Shown one piece after another: positions 45,522 to 54,013 of a stretch of DNA of 62,295 nt. This DNA is from Allocoprobacillus merdigallinarum (lineage in GTDB: Bacteria > Bacillota_I > Bacilli_A > Erysipelotrichales > Coprobacillaceae), in contig DWZO01000093.1 of NCBI GenBank assembly GCA_019117525.1, positions 1 to 62,295 on the forward strand, written 5' to 3'. Each line of letters begins with the position of its first letter. The stretch's first letter is position 1. The notes below the pieces were generated by a model that did not search any database, was not told the DNA's origin, and was given only the letters and a program-made list of their open reading frames with translations. Made by a program: the position numbers and the translations under genes.

Positions 45522-45653
45522 TTTGTTGCATTCCTCCTTATAGCTTTAATTATGATGTAAATTTCTTTTGAAAAAAAGAAATCTTGCATAAAATACAGAA
45601 AATATGACTTAAAAACAAGAATATATAAATTACAGCTTTGTTTTTTTATTTTT

Positions 45654-47636
45654 TTGAATGATGACGTGAAAGGAGTGAGCTATATAAATAATAAAATTAA
45701 ATATGTATTCTTTATTGGGATAGCTGTGTCATTCTTTAGTTCTATGCAGATTTCATATAATTTATCAAATACGGGGATAACATTTAATCCTTTATATGCT
45801 TTTGATAATTTATATTTATTATTAGGCTGTATTGCTTTTGGAATGATTCCTGCAATTATGCTAATTTTAAATAATCTTGAAAACCTAGGAAAAGATAACC
45901 GAAATTATTCTAAACTTGTAAATGTTAATTACTTTAAAGAGAATCTTACAAAAATCACTTTTAATCAGCATGCAGAAATAGTTGAAAATAAACAGCTGTT
46001 TTTGACAAATGATATAAGAACTCAGATCAATATATGGATAAAACAACATAAACTTGAATTTTTAAAAATACCACTTTCTAAACAAAATTTAGGATTTGGT
46101 ATTTTTTTTGTTACAGGAAAAAATTATGTATATGTAGATAATGCAGATCATCATAATCTGATTATTGGTACAACTGGTTCAGGAAAGTCTTTCAGCTTTA
46201 TACTTCCAATGTTATGTCTACTTGCGATGACAGGAGAATCAGGATTGTGTGTAGATATTAAAGGAGAGCTGAGTCAAGCAACAGCAGAACTTTTTAAAAG
46301 TAAAGGATATAGAGTTTATTTTCTTGATTTTATCGAACCACAAAACAGTGACTGCTGGAATCCTTTGTACTTGGGATCTCACGAATATATGAAACAACTT
46401 AAGACTAAAAATGAACAGGAAAATTATTTGAAAAATAAGCTTGAAAAGGGAAAAGAAGAGTTTGAAATATTACATGGCAATGTTGCCGTGTTTGATGGTA
46501 AAGAGTTTATGGGTAGAAATGAAGCAGGTGATTATATTTATAATGAAGAAAACAACTCATTTTTGACTGATGCTGACTTTTCACAAGCGCAGGAGTATCT
46601 TCGTGATGTAGTACAGGCAATAACAGAAGGAAAGAAACAGGGACAGGATCAGGAGTTTTGGAATCAGGAAGCAGGGAGAATTCTGGAAGGTTATGTTCAT
46701 TTGCTATGTGAAACAGGCAATATAAACGTTGTTAATATACCAGCGGTCAATAAGTTAATGTTGGATGGTGATGAAGTTAAAAGAAAAACAACGCGATCAG
46801 AAATTACTTTTCTTCAGTATTATTTAAAAAATTTTAAAACAAACTTTGATATTTCAAAAGAGCGATTGTCTTCGTATGTAGACAGCGCTGAACAGACAAG
46901 AAAATCATCACGTAATGTTTTAACGAAACATCTTACATCCATCGTAACAAATGATGCAATTAAAAAAATTCTTTCTAATAACACAATTGATTTGGAAAAT
47001 ATTGATTCCTGTAAAACAATGATTTTTTTGAAAGTACATGATGAAAAGCAGACGTATTATCCTTTGGTTACTTTGTTTATTAAACAGCTTTGGCAATGTC
47101 TTGTTAAAGAAACCAGAAAGAACTCAAATTTGAGATTGAAACATCCTTTTAACATATTGTTCGATGAAATGGGACAGTTTCCTAAGTTTCAGGAAATTAC
47201 AAATATTCTTACTGCTGGACGTTCAAGAGGTGTAAGGATGAACATGGTCGTTCAGGGATTTGATCAACTTGAATCTGCCTATGGAAAAAATGAAGCACAG
47301 ACAATACGATCTAATGCAACCAATCTTGTTTATTTGCTTTCAAAAGATTATCAGACTCTAGAGGAAATTTCAAAAACATTGGGAACTAAGAAGACATCTA
47401 AAGTTAAAGAAGAAAGAGTTGTTACAGTTGATCGTCTGAAAAACTTTAAGCTTGGAGAAGTACTGATTATGGGAGATAGAGGAAAATCCTTAATTACTAA
47501 CGTATTGCCTTTTAATAAATATAACTATTATAAGAATTTAAAAAAATGCAACGTAAGGGACATTCCTAAAAAAGAACCAAAATATTTTGATATTAAAAAA
47601 GAAATAGAAATGAGGGAAAATATGAATGAACAGTAA
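45654..47636 (+). CDS. virD4: VirD4/TraG-type coupling ATPase
   Basis: The coupling protein brings the relaxase-DNA complex to the channel. Two N-terminal membrane helices (~17-37 and ~50-72) precede Walker A GTTGSGKS (172-179), LCVDIKGEL, the Walker B ILFDEMGQFPKF and MVVQGFDQLESAYG. Palindrome copy 8 encodes HGNVAV at residue 274 in a variable loop. The start is uncertain: TTG 45654 has no clear site, GTG 45675 abuts AAAGGAG, and only a non-standard ATA (45684) is ideally spaced. Confidence 0.9.
   Translation: MNDDVKGVSYINNKIKYVFFIGIAVSFFSSMQISYNLSNTGITFNPLYAFDNLYLLLGCIAFGMIPAIMLILNNLENLGKDNRNYSKLVNVNYFKENLTKITFNQHAEIVENKQLFLTNDIRTQINIWIKQHKLEFLKIPLSKQNLGFGIFFVTGKNYVYVDNADHHNLIIGTTGSGKSFSFILPMLCLLAMTGESGLCVDIKGELSQATAELFKSKGYRVYFLDFIEPQNSDCWNPLYLGSHEYMKQLKTKNEQENYLKNKLEKGKEEFEILHGNVAVFDGKEFMGRNEAGDYIYNEENNSFLTDADFSQAQEYLRDVVQAITEGKKQGQDQEFWNQEAGRILEGYVHLLCETGNINVVNIPAVNKLMLDGDEVKRKTTRSEITFLQYYLKNFKTNFDISKERLSSYVDSAEQTRKSSRNVLTKHLTSIVTNDAIKKILSNNTIDLENIDSCKTMIFLKVHDEKQTYYPLVTLFIKQLWQCLVKETRKNSNLRLKHPFNILFDEMGQFPKFQEITNILTAGRSRGVRMNMVVQGFDQLESAYGKNEAQTIRSNATNLVYLLSKDYQTLEEISKTLGTKKTSKVKEERVVTVDRLKNFKLGEVLIMGDRGKSLITNVLPFNKYNYYKNLKKCNVRDIPKKEPKYFDIKKEIEMRENMNEQ
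46473..46490. repeat. Dispersed palindrome, copy 8
   Basis: CATGGCAA-TG-TTGCCGTG inside virD4, read as HGNVAV. Confidence 0.9.
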
Positions 47637-48804
47637 AATAAAAACTTATCTTATTTCAAAGGGAATTGATTTTTCAGTTCCTTTTTTAGTAGATGAAAAT
47701 CATCTGGAAAAAATTGATGAAAAATATATTTATCAGAATACATGTTTTGAAAATAAACTCATCAAATATACAATGCTTGGAAAAAAGAAAGAACTGTTTT
47801 TAAGAAACTGTAAGATTGAAGCAACAAGTCTGTCAAGTTTAGATATTAAAGAAAGAATAGTCTTTCATAACTGTATATTTGACAATGTTAAAATTTCCAA
47901 ATGTAATTTTAAAAATGCAGTCTTTTATAACTGCAGGTTTAATAATTCAGTAATTGTAAATTCAATACTGGCAAACAGTTATTTTATTAACTGTAAAGGA
48001 ATTGAGACAGTTGATTTTATGGAAAATAATATGCAGGATGTCTCAGTAATTGGTAGCAAAGTTAATTTAAATGAGCTGGTAGAAAAACAAAACAGATTTG
48101 AAGATATTTTAATTCAAGAAGAAATGCTTGAAGTTCAACATGGCAATGTTGCCGTGTTGGAAGAAAAAAAGGAAGATGATCAGGAAATGAAAGAAGAAAA
48201 TGAAAGACAAATTATAAAAAATGAAATCTATAGCAGTCAGGAATTGTCACAAGATTTTTTAAATAATAAGCTTTTTTATAAATGCCATTTTGTAGACTGT
48301 TCTGTAAGTGATAATGTAAAATTGAATGCTACAACAGACTTTAAAGAGTGTACTTTTTTAAACAATGATCTTCATTTTGATGATGTTGACAAAACATCGT
48401 TTGATGACTGTATCTTTGAAAAAGTTTCTCTTAAAGGAAATTTTATACATGCATCCTTTGCTGGATCAAAGTTTAGCAATCTATCTTTTATTAGAGATTC
48501 TACATTCGTTGCTTGTTTGTTTGATCATACAAACGCAATTGATTATTTTGATAATAATCTGATAAAGCTAAGCAATATTGAACTTGTTAAAAAATCAAAC
48601 GATAATTCTGAAATAATGAAAAAAGTAAATGAACTTTATGAGATATTAAAATCAGAAGATAAGGTATTACAGCAGGCACTGATTGCAAAAACGAAAGTTG
48701 ATGAGGAAGATGTAGTTGATTATATTTTAAGTCTTGATGACATAGAATACTTAAAACTGATTGCAAAAACAAGCAATCGAGTAGTTGAAGAAAAGATGGT
48801 ATAG
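47626..48804 (+). CDS. Pentapeptide-repeat-like protein
   Basis: This 392-residue protein is coupled to virD4 by an 11-base overlap. Residues ~60-150 and ~205-305 show five-residue periodic patterns such as IFDNVKISKCNFKNAVFYNC and CTFLNNDLHF, which fits a right-handed beta-helix. A charged linker containing palindrome copy 9 (HGNVAV, from residue 172) joins the two halves. Pentapeptide folds can mimic DNA, but no target is evident. Confidence 0.7.
   Translation: MNSKIKTYLISKGIDFSVPFLVDENHLEKIDEKYIYQNTCFENKLIKYTMLGKKKELFLRNCKIEATSLSSLDIKERIVFHNCIFDNVKISKCNFKNAVFYNCRFNNSVIVNSILANSYFINCKGIETVDFMENNMQDVSVIGSKVNLNELVEKQNRFEDILIQEEMLEVQHGNVAVLEEKKEDDQEMKEENERQIIKNEIYSSQELSQDFLNNKLFYKCHFVDCSVSDNVKLNATTDFKECTFLNNDLHFDDVDKTSFDDCIFEKVSLKGNFIHASFAGSKFSNLSFIRDSTFVACLFDHTNAIDYFDNNLIKLSNIELVKKSNDNSEIMKKVNELYEILKSEDKVLQQALIAKTKVDEEDVVDYILSLDDIEYLKLIAKTSNRVVEEKMV
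48139..48156. repeat. Dispersed palindrome, copy 9
   Basis: CATGGCAA-TG-TTGCCGTG inside the pentapeptide-like gene, read as HGNVAV. Identical to copy 8. Confidence 0.9.
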
Positions 48805-49935
48805 ATGTCAAAAAAATTAGATGAATTATTTGAAACATATGCCTATGATCCAAGGCAAAAAACACAGCTCCGTTTGGCTGATGAAAAAAATCTGGATATT
48901 TCTAAAATGAAAGATCCAAGATTCAACTGGGAACAGATGCGAGAAATTTCATTAGCAATGGAATATGGATTGAAACCTGATACTTTATGTGATCCTGAAA
49001 TCAATGCGGAATCTATGGAGAAGATTCGATATAGTCTGATGGATCAGCAAAGTGTTTTTGAAGATGCAAAAGAAGAAGTTAAAAAGAAACGTACTAAAAG
49101 AATTTCTTTAATCATTTTTACTGTAATAGTTGGTTTTATTGTAAGTATTATCTATTTGATGAATAAGGATACAATCAATAAGTATATCGAGCCTGTTCCT
49201 CTAGAATTAACAACAGATAGAGTAACTGTTGAATATGGTGAAGATATTCATTTCATGGATTATGTAAAGTATTATGACAAATCTCAACAATTAACGATAC
49301 CTTTGAATCAAAAGTTAAAAAAGATAAAGGATTACAAATTTATTTATTTAGTTACGAATGGTGTTAAAACAAAAGAAAAAACACTGATAGTTAGTGTCGT
49401 TGATAAAACAAAACCAACAATTGAATTGACACAAAGTGAAATTACTCTTGATAGTGGGGAACAGTTTACTCCAAAAGATTATATTAAAAAAGTAGAGGAT
49501 AATTATGATCAGTTATCATCTGATAATGTTGTAATTAAAAATACTGTTGATACAAATAAAGATGGTGATTATGAAGTCGAATATCAATTAAAAGATCAAC
49601 ACGGCAATGTTGCCGTGTCTATTTTAAAAGTTCACGTTAGAACAGTACCTCAAACCGAAGATAATACTGCTGTTAGAAATAAAGAAGATTCAATGGTTAA
49701 AAAGAATCAGGAACAGAGGGATAAATCAAACAAAGTAGAAACACCTAAAACAATAAATGTTGAATCGAAGATATTTTATATAAAAGATTACAACTATGAT
49801 TTATCAGCCTGTAGTCAAGCGGCAAGCAATTATATGAATCAAGTTTTGAATAGTAGCAATATTAATATAAATGGTTATATAGAACCGTATCAGGAAAATG
49901 GTGGAATTGTTGGATATACTGTCTTTTTTAAGTAA
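48805..49935 (+). CDS. Membrane-anchored protein with Ig-like extracellular domain
   Basis: This 376-residue protein has a cytoplasmic N-terminus of ~95 residues with MKDPRFNWEQMREISLAMEY, a single membrane helix (~98-120), then two or so Ig/DUF5011-like beta domains (VVDKTKPTIELTQSEITLDS, YEVEYQLKDQ). The C-terminal segment is YNYDLSACSQAASNYMNQVL. Palindrome copy 10 encodes HGNVAV at the end of the Ig-like domain. The N-terminal helical repeat is seen in other conjugation-associated proteins. It starts immediately after the previous stop. Confidence 0.7.
   Translation: MSKKLDELFETYAYDPRQKTQLRLADEKNLDISKMKDPRFNWEQMREISLAMEYGLKPDTLCDPEINAESMEKIRYSLMDQQSVFEDAKEEVKKKRTKRISLIIFTVIVGFIVSIIYLMNKDTINKYIEPVPLELTTDRVTVEYGEDIHFMDYVKYYDKSQQLTIPLNQKLKKIKDYKFIYLVTNGVKTKEKTLIVSVVDKTKPTIELTQSEITLDSGEQFTPKDYIKKVEDNYDQLSSDNVVIKNTVDTNKDGDYEVEYQLKDQHGNVAVSILKVHVRTVPQTEDNTAVRNKEDSMVKKNQEQRDKSNKVETPKTINVESKIFYIKDYNYDLSACSQAASNYMNQVLNSSNININGYIEPYQENGGIVGYTVFFK
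49600..49617. repeat. Dispersed palindrome, copy 10 (perfect)
   Basis: CACGGCAATGTTGCCGTG, a perfect 18-base palindrome extended by A/T to 20, read as HGNVAV. Confidence 0.92.
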
Positions 49936-50070
49936 AATTTTAATGATTTTTTGATTATTTAATCTTAATAGTATGCGTTATCTTTCATAATATGTAATTG
50001 GTATATTTAAATTAAAAATGTATGAAAAAAATGCATGATAGTACTCATTTGATGGTTTACAAAAACATTA

Positions 50071-50105
50071 AAAAAGTAAGATTCTAATTATATTCTTACT
50101 TTTTT
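50071..50105 (+). terminator. Terminator at the right end of the conjugative element
   Basis: AAAAAGTAAGA (50071-50081) and TCTTACTTTTT (50094-50104), perfect arms with a T tail. The 325 bases from 49936 to 50260 hold this and the IS remnant, no gene. Confidence 0.8.
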
Positions 50106-50180
50106 AATTAATCTAATTTTGTTAATTTATTAAAATGCTTATAAATTACATATTCAAAAATTGTATTTTCTATTATTTTT

Positions 50181-50313
50181 CTTAATTAACCATCTGACAC
50201 ATGTGCATAGTATGGTTCGGATAAATTGAGTACAGTAATAATTGCTTTTTTAGGACATGGATGTGGTTTCAAAACATATTTCTGTATTTTCTTCATGAAA
50301 TTCTATCCATTTG
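50181..50313 (-). mobile_element. IS1595-type remnant (one end only, reversed)
   Basis: It begins with the terminal repeat CTTAATTAACCATCTGACAC and continues as the near-identical reverse complement of the right end of the IS at 57341-58437 for about 130 bases. It then stops inside the exonuclease frame. The other end is missing. Confidence 0.85.
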
Positions 50314-50746
50314 TATCTTGAATGAGAATAGAGAAATTATTTACAGTGCTTATGTAAAACCTATAAATCATACAGAATGGAAAAAGGCTCAACGCATACA
50401 TAAATTAAGCCCATCATCTATTGATAAGTATGGTATTGAAAGAACACAATTTGAATCAGAAGTACAAGCAATCTTCTCTAAAGTTAAAACTGTAATTGGA
50501 TATAATGTTGATTTTGATTTGAACATGCTAAAAGACTACATAGATATTAATGAGTACAATAGATTGAATACAAACAAGAAATGTTGCATGAAAGAATATC
50601 AAAATGTTAGAGGACTATCTTCATATTCCAAATTATCTGGTGCATGTAAATTTGAAGGTATTCAATTTGAAGGGAATGCACATGGTACGGAAGCTGATAC
50701 CAAAGCTTGCTATGACTTATGGAAAAAGATACACCCTGATGATTAA
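50261..50746 (+). pseudogene. 5'-truncated DnaQ-type 3'-5' exonuclease
   Basis: The recognisable part starts near 50304 with EILSICILNENREIIYSAY, then KPINHTEWKKAQRIHKLSPS, GYNVDFDLNML and HGTEADTKACYDLW. These are ExoII and ExoIII of the DEDDh family. The ExoI segment with its first catalytic Asp-Glu is missing, replaced by IS-derived sequence. The open frame's ATG at 50261 lies in IS DNA, so the product would be inactive. An intact copy would be ~170-190 residues. Confidence 0.8.
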
Positions 50747-50874
50747 AAATGTTGATTAAATCACAATATTTCTACATATTATGTAGTATAATATATTAAA
50801 GATAGAAATAACTATTCTTAATCCAAAGACCTTAGATGTAATAAACCTATTTTAAGAAAAAGGAGGGCTTTACA

Positions 50875-51405
50875 ATGGAAGAAAAAAGAATCCAAGCACA
50901 ATATTTAATGACAAGCATACCTGATGATGTTCCACAACTTATTTTGGAAGAAGGTGCTTTATTGATTAAAAACAAATCTGATGAAGATATTACAATTCCA
51001 TTTAGCAGTATTGATAGTATTAAGATTTTACCTGTTAATAGAATCTATAATCCATCTATAGGTCTTTTAAAGGATGGGTTCAAAGGTTTTATGGCACACC
51101 GTAATTCTGGACAATTTAGTATTTACTTTAACTATTTTGTAGATTTAAACATCTACACAAATAAAGGCAATTACTTCTTTGAAAGCTTAGACCTTGAAAA
51201 TGCATCTAAATTCATTTTGAAATTAAATGATAGTTTTAAGGTAGAAGATGATGTAAATCTAATTGATTTATTCAAAACAAAATCAGTTAATGAAATAAAA
51301 GATTACATGGATAAACATTATAAAGACTTAGCTAAGACTTATAATTTAGAAAATCCACGTACTACATTAGATGAAAGCATGGTAAGATTAGCTAAGAATA
51401 AGTAA
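50875..51405 (+). CDS. Unknown soluble protein
   Basis: This 176-residue protein has AAAGGAGG before the ATG. It has a beta-rich N-terminal half (ALLIKNKSDEDITIPFSSID and FSIYFNYFVDLNIY), possibly a PH-like fold, and a helical C-terminal half. No family is identified. The gene has its own leader of ~125 bases. Confidence 0.65.
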   Translation: MEEKRIQAQYLMTSIPDDVPQLILEEGALLIKNKSDEDITIPFSSIDSIKILPVNRIYNPSIGLLKDGFKGFMAHRNSGQFSIYFNYFVDLNIYTNKGNYFFESLDLENASKFILKLNDSFKVEDDVNLIDLFKTKSVNEIKDYMDKHYKDLAKTYNLENPRTTLDESMVRLAKNK

Positions 51406-51652
51406 AATATCAAGGTCTTTAGAATAGCTTATTACCTTTGAATCAAAGTTTCTCATATTGGGAAACTTTTTTCTTTTTTGGAATTTTTTATTTATAGCTG
51501 ATGGAAGAATATCCCTTTACAAATAAGTTTTTGTAAATCACATAAAAATTGGGGGCAAAAATAAAAAATCACTCAAACCCTTACTGCATATAGGTTTCAG
51601 CAATTTTTTATATCTTCAACAACCAAGTTTGATACCAGATGGGGTTAATTAA
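51406..51652. other. Non-coding stretch before the transposase remnant
   Basis: Short hairpin-forming sequence follows the previous gene (TTTCTCATATTGGGAAAC near 51450). The rest is AT-rich and probably the left end of the decayed insertion sequence. No gene is seen. Confidence 0.4.
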
Positions 51653-52843
51653 GTTAAAAAATGGGTTAAAAGATTAAAAAAACAAAATGCTTTGGCTGTC
51701 ATTTGTGGTTTTGATCCATTTGATGTCCCTAGTTTCAGTTCCCACTACGATTTTATACATCGCCTTTTTCTCAAAAAGAAATACACTCATGATGATTTTG
51801 TTTGCGAAAACAAACCTTATAAAAACATTGATACCAAGTCCAAACCTAAAAATGGCTCTAAACTGGTAAATTTCAATATATCTGCCACTGATGAACTCCT
51901 TCATGTTTTCACTGATAACAGTAATCCTGTCGATGAACTTGAAGAAAAAATCCTTCTTCATCTTTTTAATGTTTTGGCTGTCAATTTCAGTTTCAACCAT
52001 CATCTTATCGAAAAACATATTACCATTTCTGGTGATGGTACCTGTTTACATACCCATGCTTCCAAATAGGGTACTAAAGTTGACGATAATCACAGACGTT
52101 ATTCTGATCTTGATGCCAATATCGGTTGGAATTCTGATCTCAATACTTTTTACTATGGTTATACTGCCCATTCTATAAGTACCATCAATCACAAATACAA
52201 CATCGATCTACCTATGTTTTTATCTATTGCATCTGCCTCTCAGCATGATGCAATAACTTCTATGACAGCCTTGGCACAACTTTGTGCAGTTAACAATCTT
52301 ATCTCTTTCGATCATTACTGTCTTGATTGTGCCAGTGATAATGTTGCAACTCATAAACTATGTTACTCTCTAGGAATATTACCTGTTATCGACATAAACA
52401 AACGAAGTTCCAACAAAAATCTATATTTGCCTTATAAAGATATTTCAAAAAATGGCAGACCTATTTGTGCTGCTGGATTTGAATGTATACGTGATGGTTT
52501 TGAAAAAGCCAGAAACCGACATAAATTTAGATGTCCATTTGCCTTTAAAAAAGAAAATACTTGTCCTTTAAAAGATAAATGTACTAAATCTAAATATGGT
52601 CGTGTTTTTCAAATAAAAGTAGAAAATGCTCTTCAACTGTTTGGGGTGATTCAATACAATTCCCAAAAGTGGAAGACCATTTACAAAGATAGAACGTCCT
52701 GTGAACGTATGAACAATCGCATCCTCAACGATTATAAATTCAAGGACTGTTATATGCATGGAGAATCTCGCACTTTCTTCATGCTTGTAATGATTGAAAT
52801 AAACATTCATTTTGATGCTTATCTCAAAATTACATCTTTATAA
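51653..52843 (+). pseudogene. Degenerate DDE transposase (IS1182/IS5-like)
   Basis: One frame runs from 51653 to 52843 with a single TAG at 52067-52069. Features include HITISGDGTCLHTHASK (first Asp), then, after the stop, GYTAHSI, FDHYCLDCASDN (second Asp region), CPLKDKCTKSKYGRVF (Cys cluster) and RTSCERMNNRILNDY (final Glu). The N-terminal part is missing. The Cys-rich late segment and C-terminal Glu resemble IS1182-type transposases. Not functional unless the stop is read through. Confidence 0.75.
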
Positions 52844-53044
52844 TAATCTATTCTTTTAAAAATTGCACTTAATTCTATTTTTTCTTGCGCACTTTTTTGT
52901 GTGCCTTTTGTTTTAAAATAGCATTACATCATTCCCATTTTTTTTATACCAAAATTATCACTTATTTCTCTCTAAGTTTTCGAACCTACTCATTTAGAGC
53001 GAATTTCGCTAAAGCACTCGATTATTTAGAGCGTCAAAAAAACT

Positions 53045-53602
53045 TCATTTTTTTAAAATATAAATCTTATTATCTTCTTGATAAAAAAGTTCGTTATTTC
53101 TCATTTTTAACAATATAACAATAAAAAAATATATATCACTTGCCGACATTGCTAAGCTTGAAAAGCCAAAAAAAATAAGAAAAGTCATTAGAATCAATTT
53201 TTTTATAATGAATGATAAAAAAATAGGAATAATTGCCAAGACAAGCGTCGGAGATATTAACATTATTAGAGTTCTACACTTACTCATCTTCGCATCACTT
53301 TCAACAGATATTATCGGTTGTAAGTTCTTCATTTTGAATATTATTTTTTTTCTACTTTTTTTCGGATATGATAGCAAATGTATATATTCATGTACAATAC
53401 TAAAAGGGAAAACAGAAATAAGCACAGCTCCAAATGCAGAAAAAAACAAGCCTATATCATTAATATAAAATCTTTTAATCTTTAAAAAAAATACCAATAG
53501 TAGCAATGTACATAACACAATGATCAACATACTAATATTTTCTGTTTTTTTGTTTATTTTAAGTATTTTAAAATTTCTATTATCATAAAACTTTTCTACC
53601 AT
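53045..53602 (-). CDS. Integral membrane metalloprotease-like protein (DUF3267 type)
   Basis: This 185-residue protein has four or five hydrophobic helices. The zinc motif VHEYIHLLSYPKK sits between helices 2 and 3, as in DUF3267 membrane peptidases. GAAAGGA precedes the ATG on the minus strand. It lies directly downstream of the lantibiotic-like precursor on the same strand and might have served as its processing or immunity protein; this is an inference. DUF3267 proteins also occur alone. Confidence 0.7.
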   Translation of the reverse strand: MVEKFYDNRNFKILKINKKTENISMLIIVLCTLLLLVFFLKIKRFYINDIGLFFSAFGAVLISVFPFSIVHEYIHLLSYPKKSRKKIIFKMKNLQPIISVESDAKMSKCRTLIMLISPTLVLAIIPIFLSFIIKKLILMTFLIFFGFSSLAMSASDIYFFIVILLKMRNNELFYQEDNKIYILKK

Positions 53603-53678
53603 ACATATAAATCCTTTCTACTCATCTATACGAACTTGGAGTAGCGATTCGAATAGACGCGGGAATACGTCCAATTAA

Positions 53679-53855
53679 CTAGCACTGCTCTGGACTAGTA
53701 GTAAAATATGAAATAGACACTAATGATACTAAAACAGTCGTAATGATAACGTTAGAAATAGAACATCTGGGTTCTGGATTTCCATCATTACCACCAACAA
53801 TTGATAATTCATTCAATTCTTCAACGCTAACTTTTATCTTTGTATTCTATTCCAT
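53679..53855 (-). pseudogene. Lichenicidin-beta-like lantibiotic precursor with TAG at codon 3
   Basis: ATG 53855 follows AAGGA on the minus strand. Codon 3 is TAG (53849-53847). The frame then reads NTKIKVSVEELNELSIVGG, next NDGNPEPRCSISN, then a Val/Ser/Thr-rich core ending SPEQC. EEL...VGGND-x-NPE is the leader and cleavage region I know from beta-type two-component lantibiotics such as lichenicidin A2. The core has two Cys and many Ser/Thr. No LanM-type synthetase is in the window. Confidence 0.6.
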
Positions 53856-54013
53856 GGTTTTTTCCTTGGTTTCATCATGAACCTATTCCCTAGTACTATT
53901 ATACAATTCTATGAGTATTTAATCTATCTAAAGACATAAATTATGTCGTAATTTTGCAAATTTGTAAACGTTCATCTTTTTTGTTCCGATTATATGTGTA
54001 AAATGTATCTTTT
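53856..54013 (-). promoter_or_regulatory. Upstream region of the lantibiotic-like gene
   Basis: On the minus strand a TATAAT lies near 53894-53889. The palindrome GACATAAATTATGTC (53933-53947) is about 40 bases further upstream and could be an operator. Confidence 0.4.

Larger units (their letters stand above)
17646..50105 (+). mobile_element. Integrated conjugative element without a visible integrase
   Basis: The region holds a full transfer set: MobP-type relaxase, VirD4, VirB4, VirB6-like, PrgI-like, VirB2-like proteins and a CwlT-like hydrolase. It also has plasmid-type maintenance genes (ParA, two ParBs, SSB, primase) and adhesin cargo. The left limit is set after the leuS terminator and the right limit at the terminator after the last element gene; both are estimates. 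I found no tyrosine or serine recombinase and no flanking att repeat. Ten palindromes mark this region and are absent outside it. Confidence 0.85.

Noticed and set aside
51674..52018. 114-codon minus-strand frame opposite the transposase remnant
   Set aside because: The plus strand carries recognisable transposase motifs over the same bases.
53149..53165. Sequence resembling half of the dispersed palindrome outside the element
   Set aside because: Only one arm matches; there is no TTGCCG/CGGCAA pair at two-base spacing.
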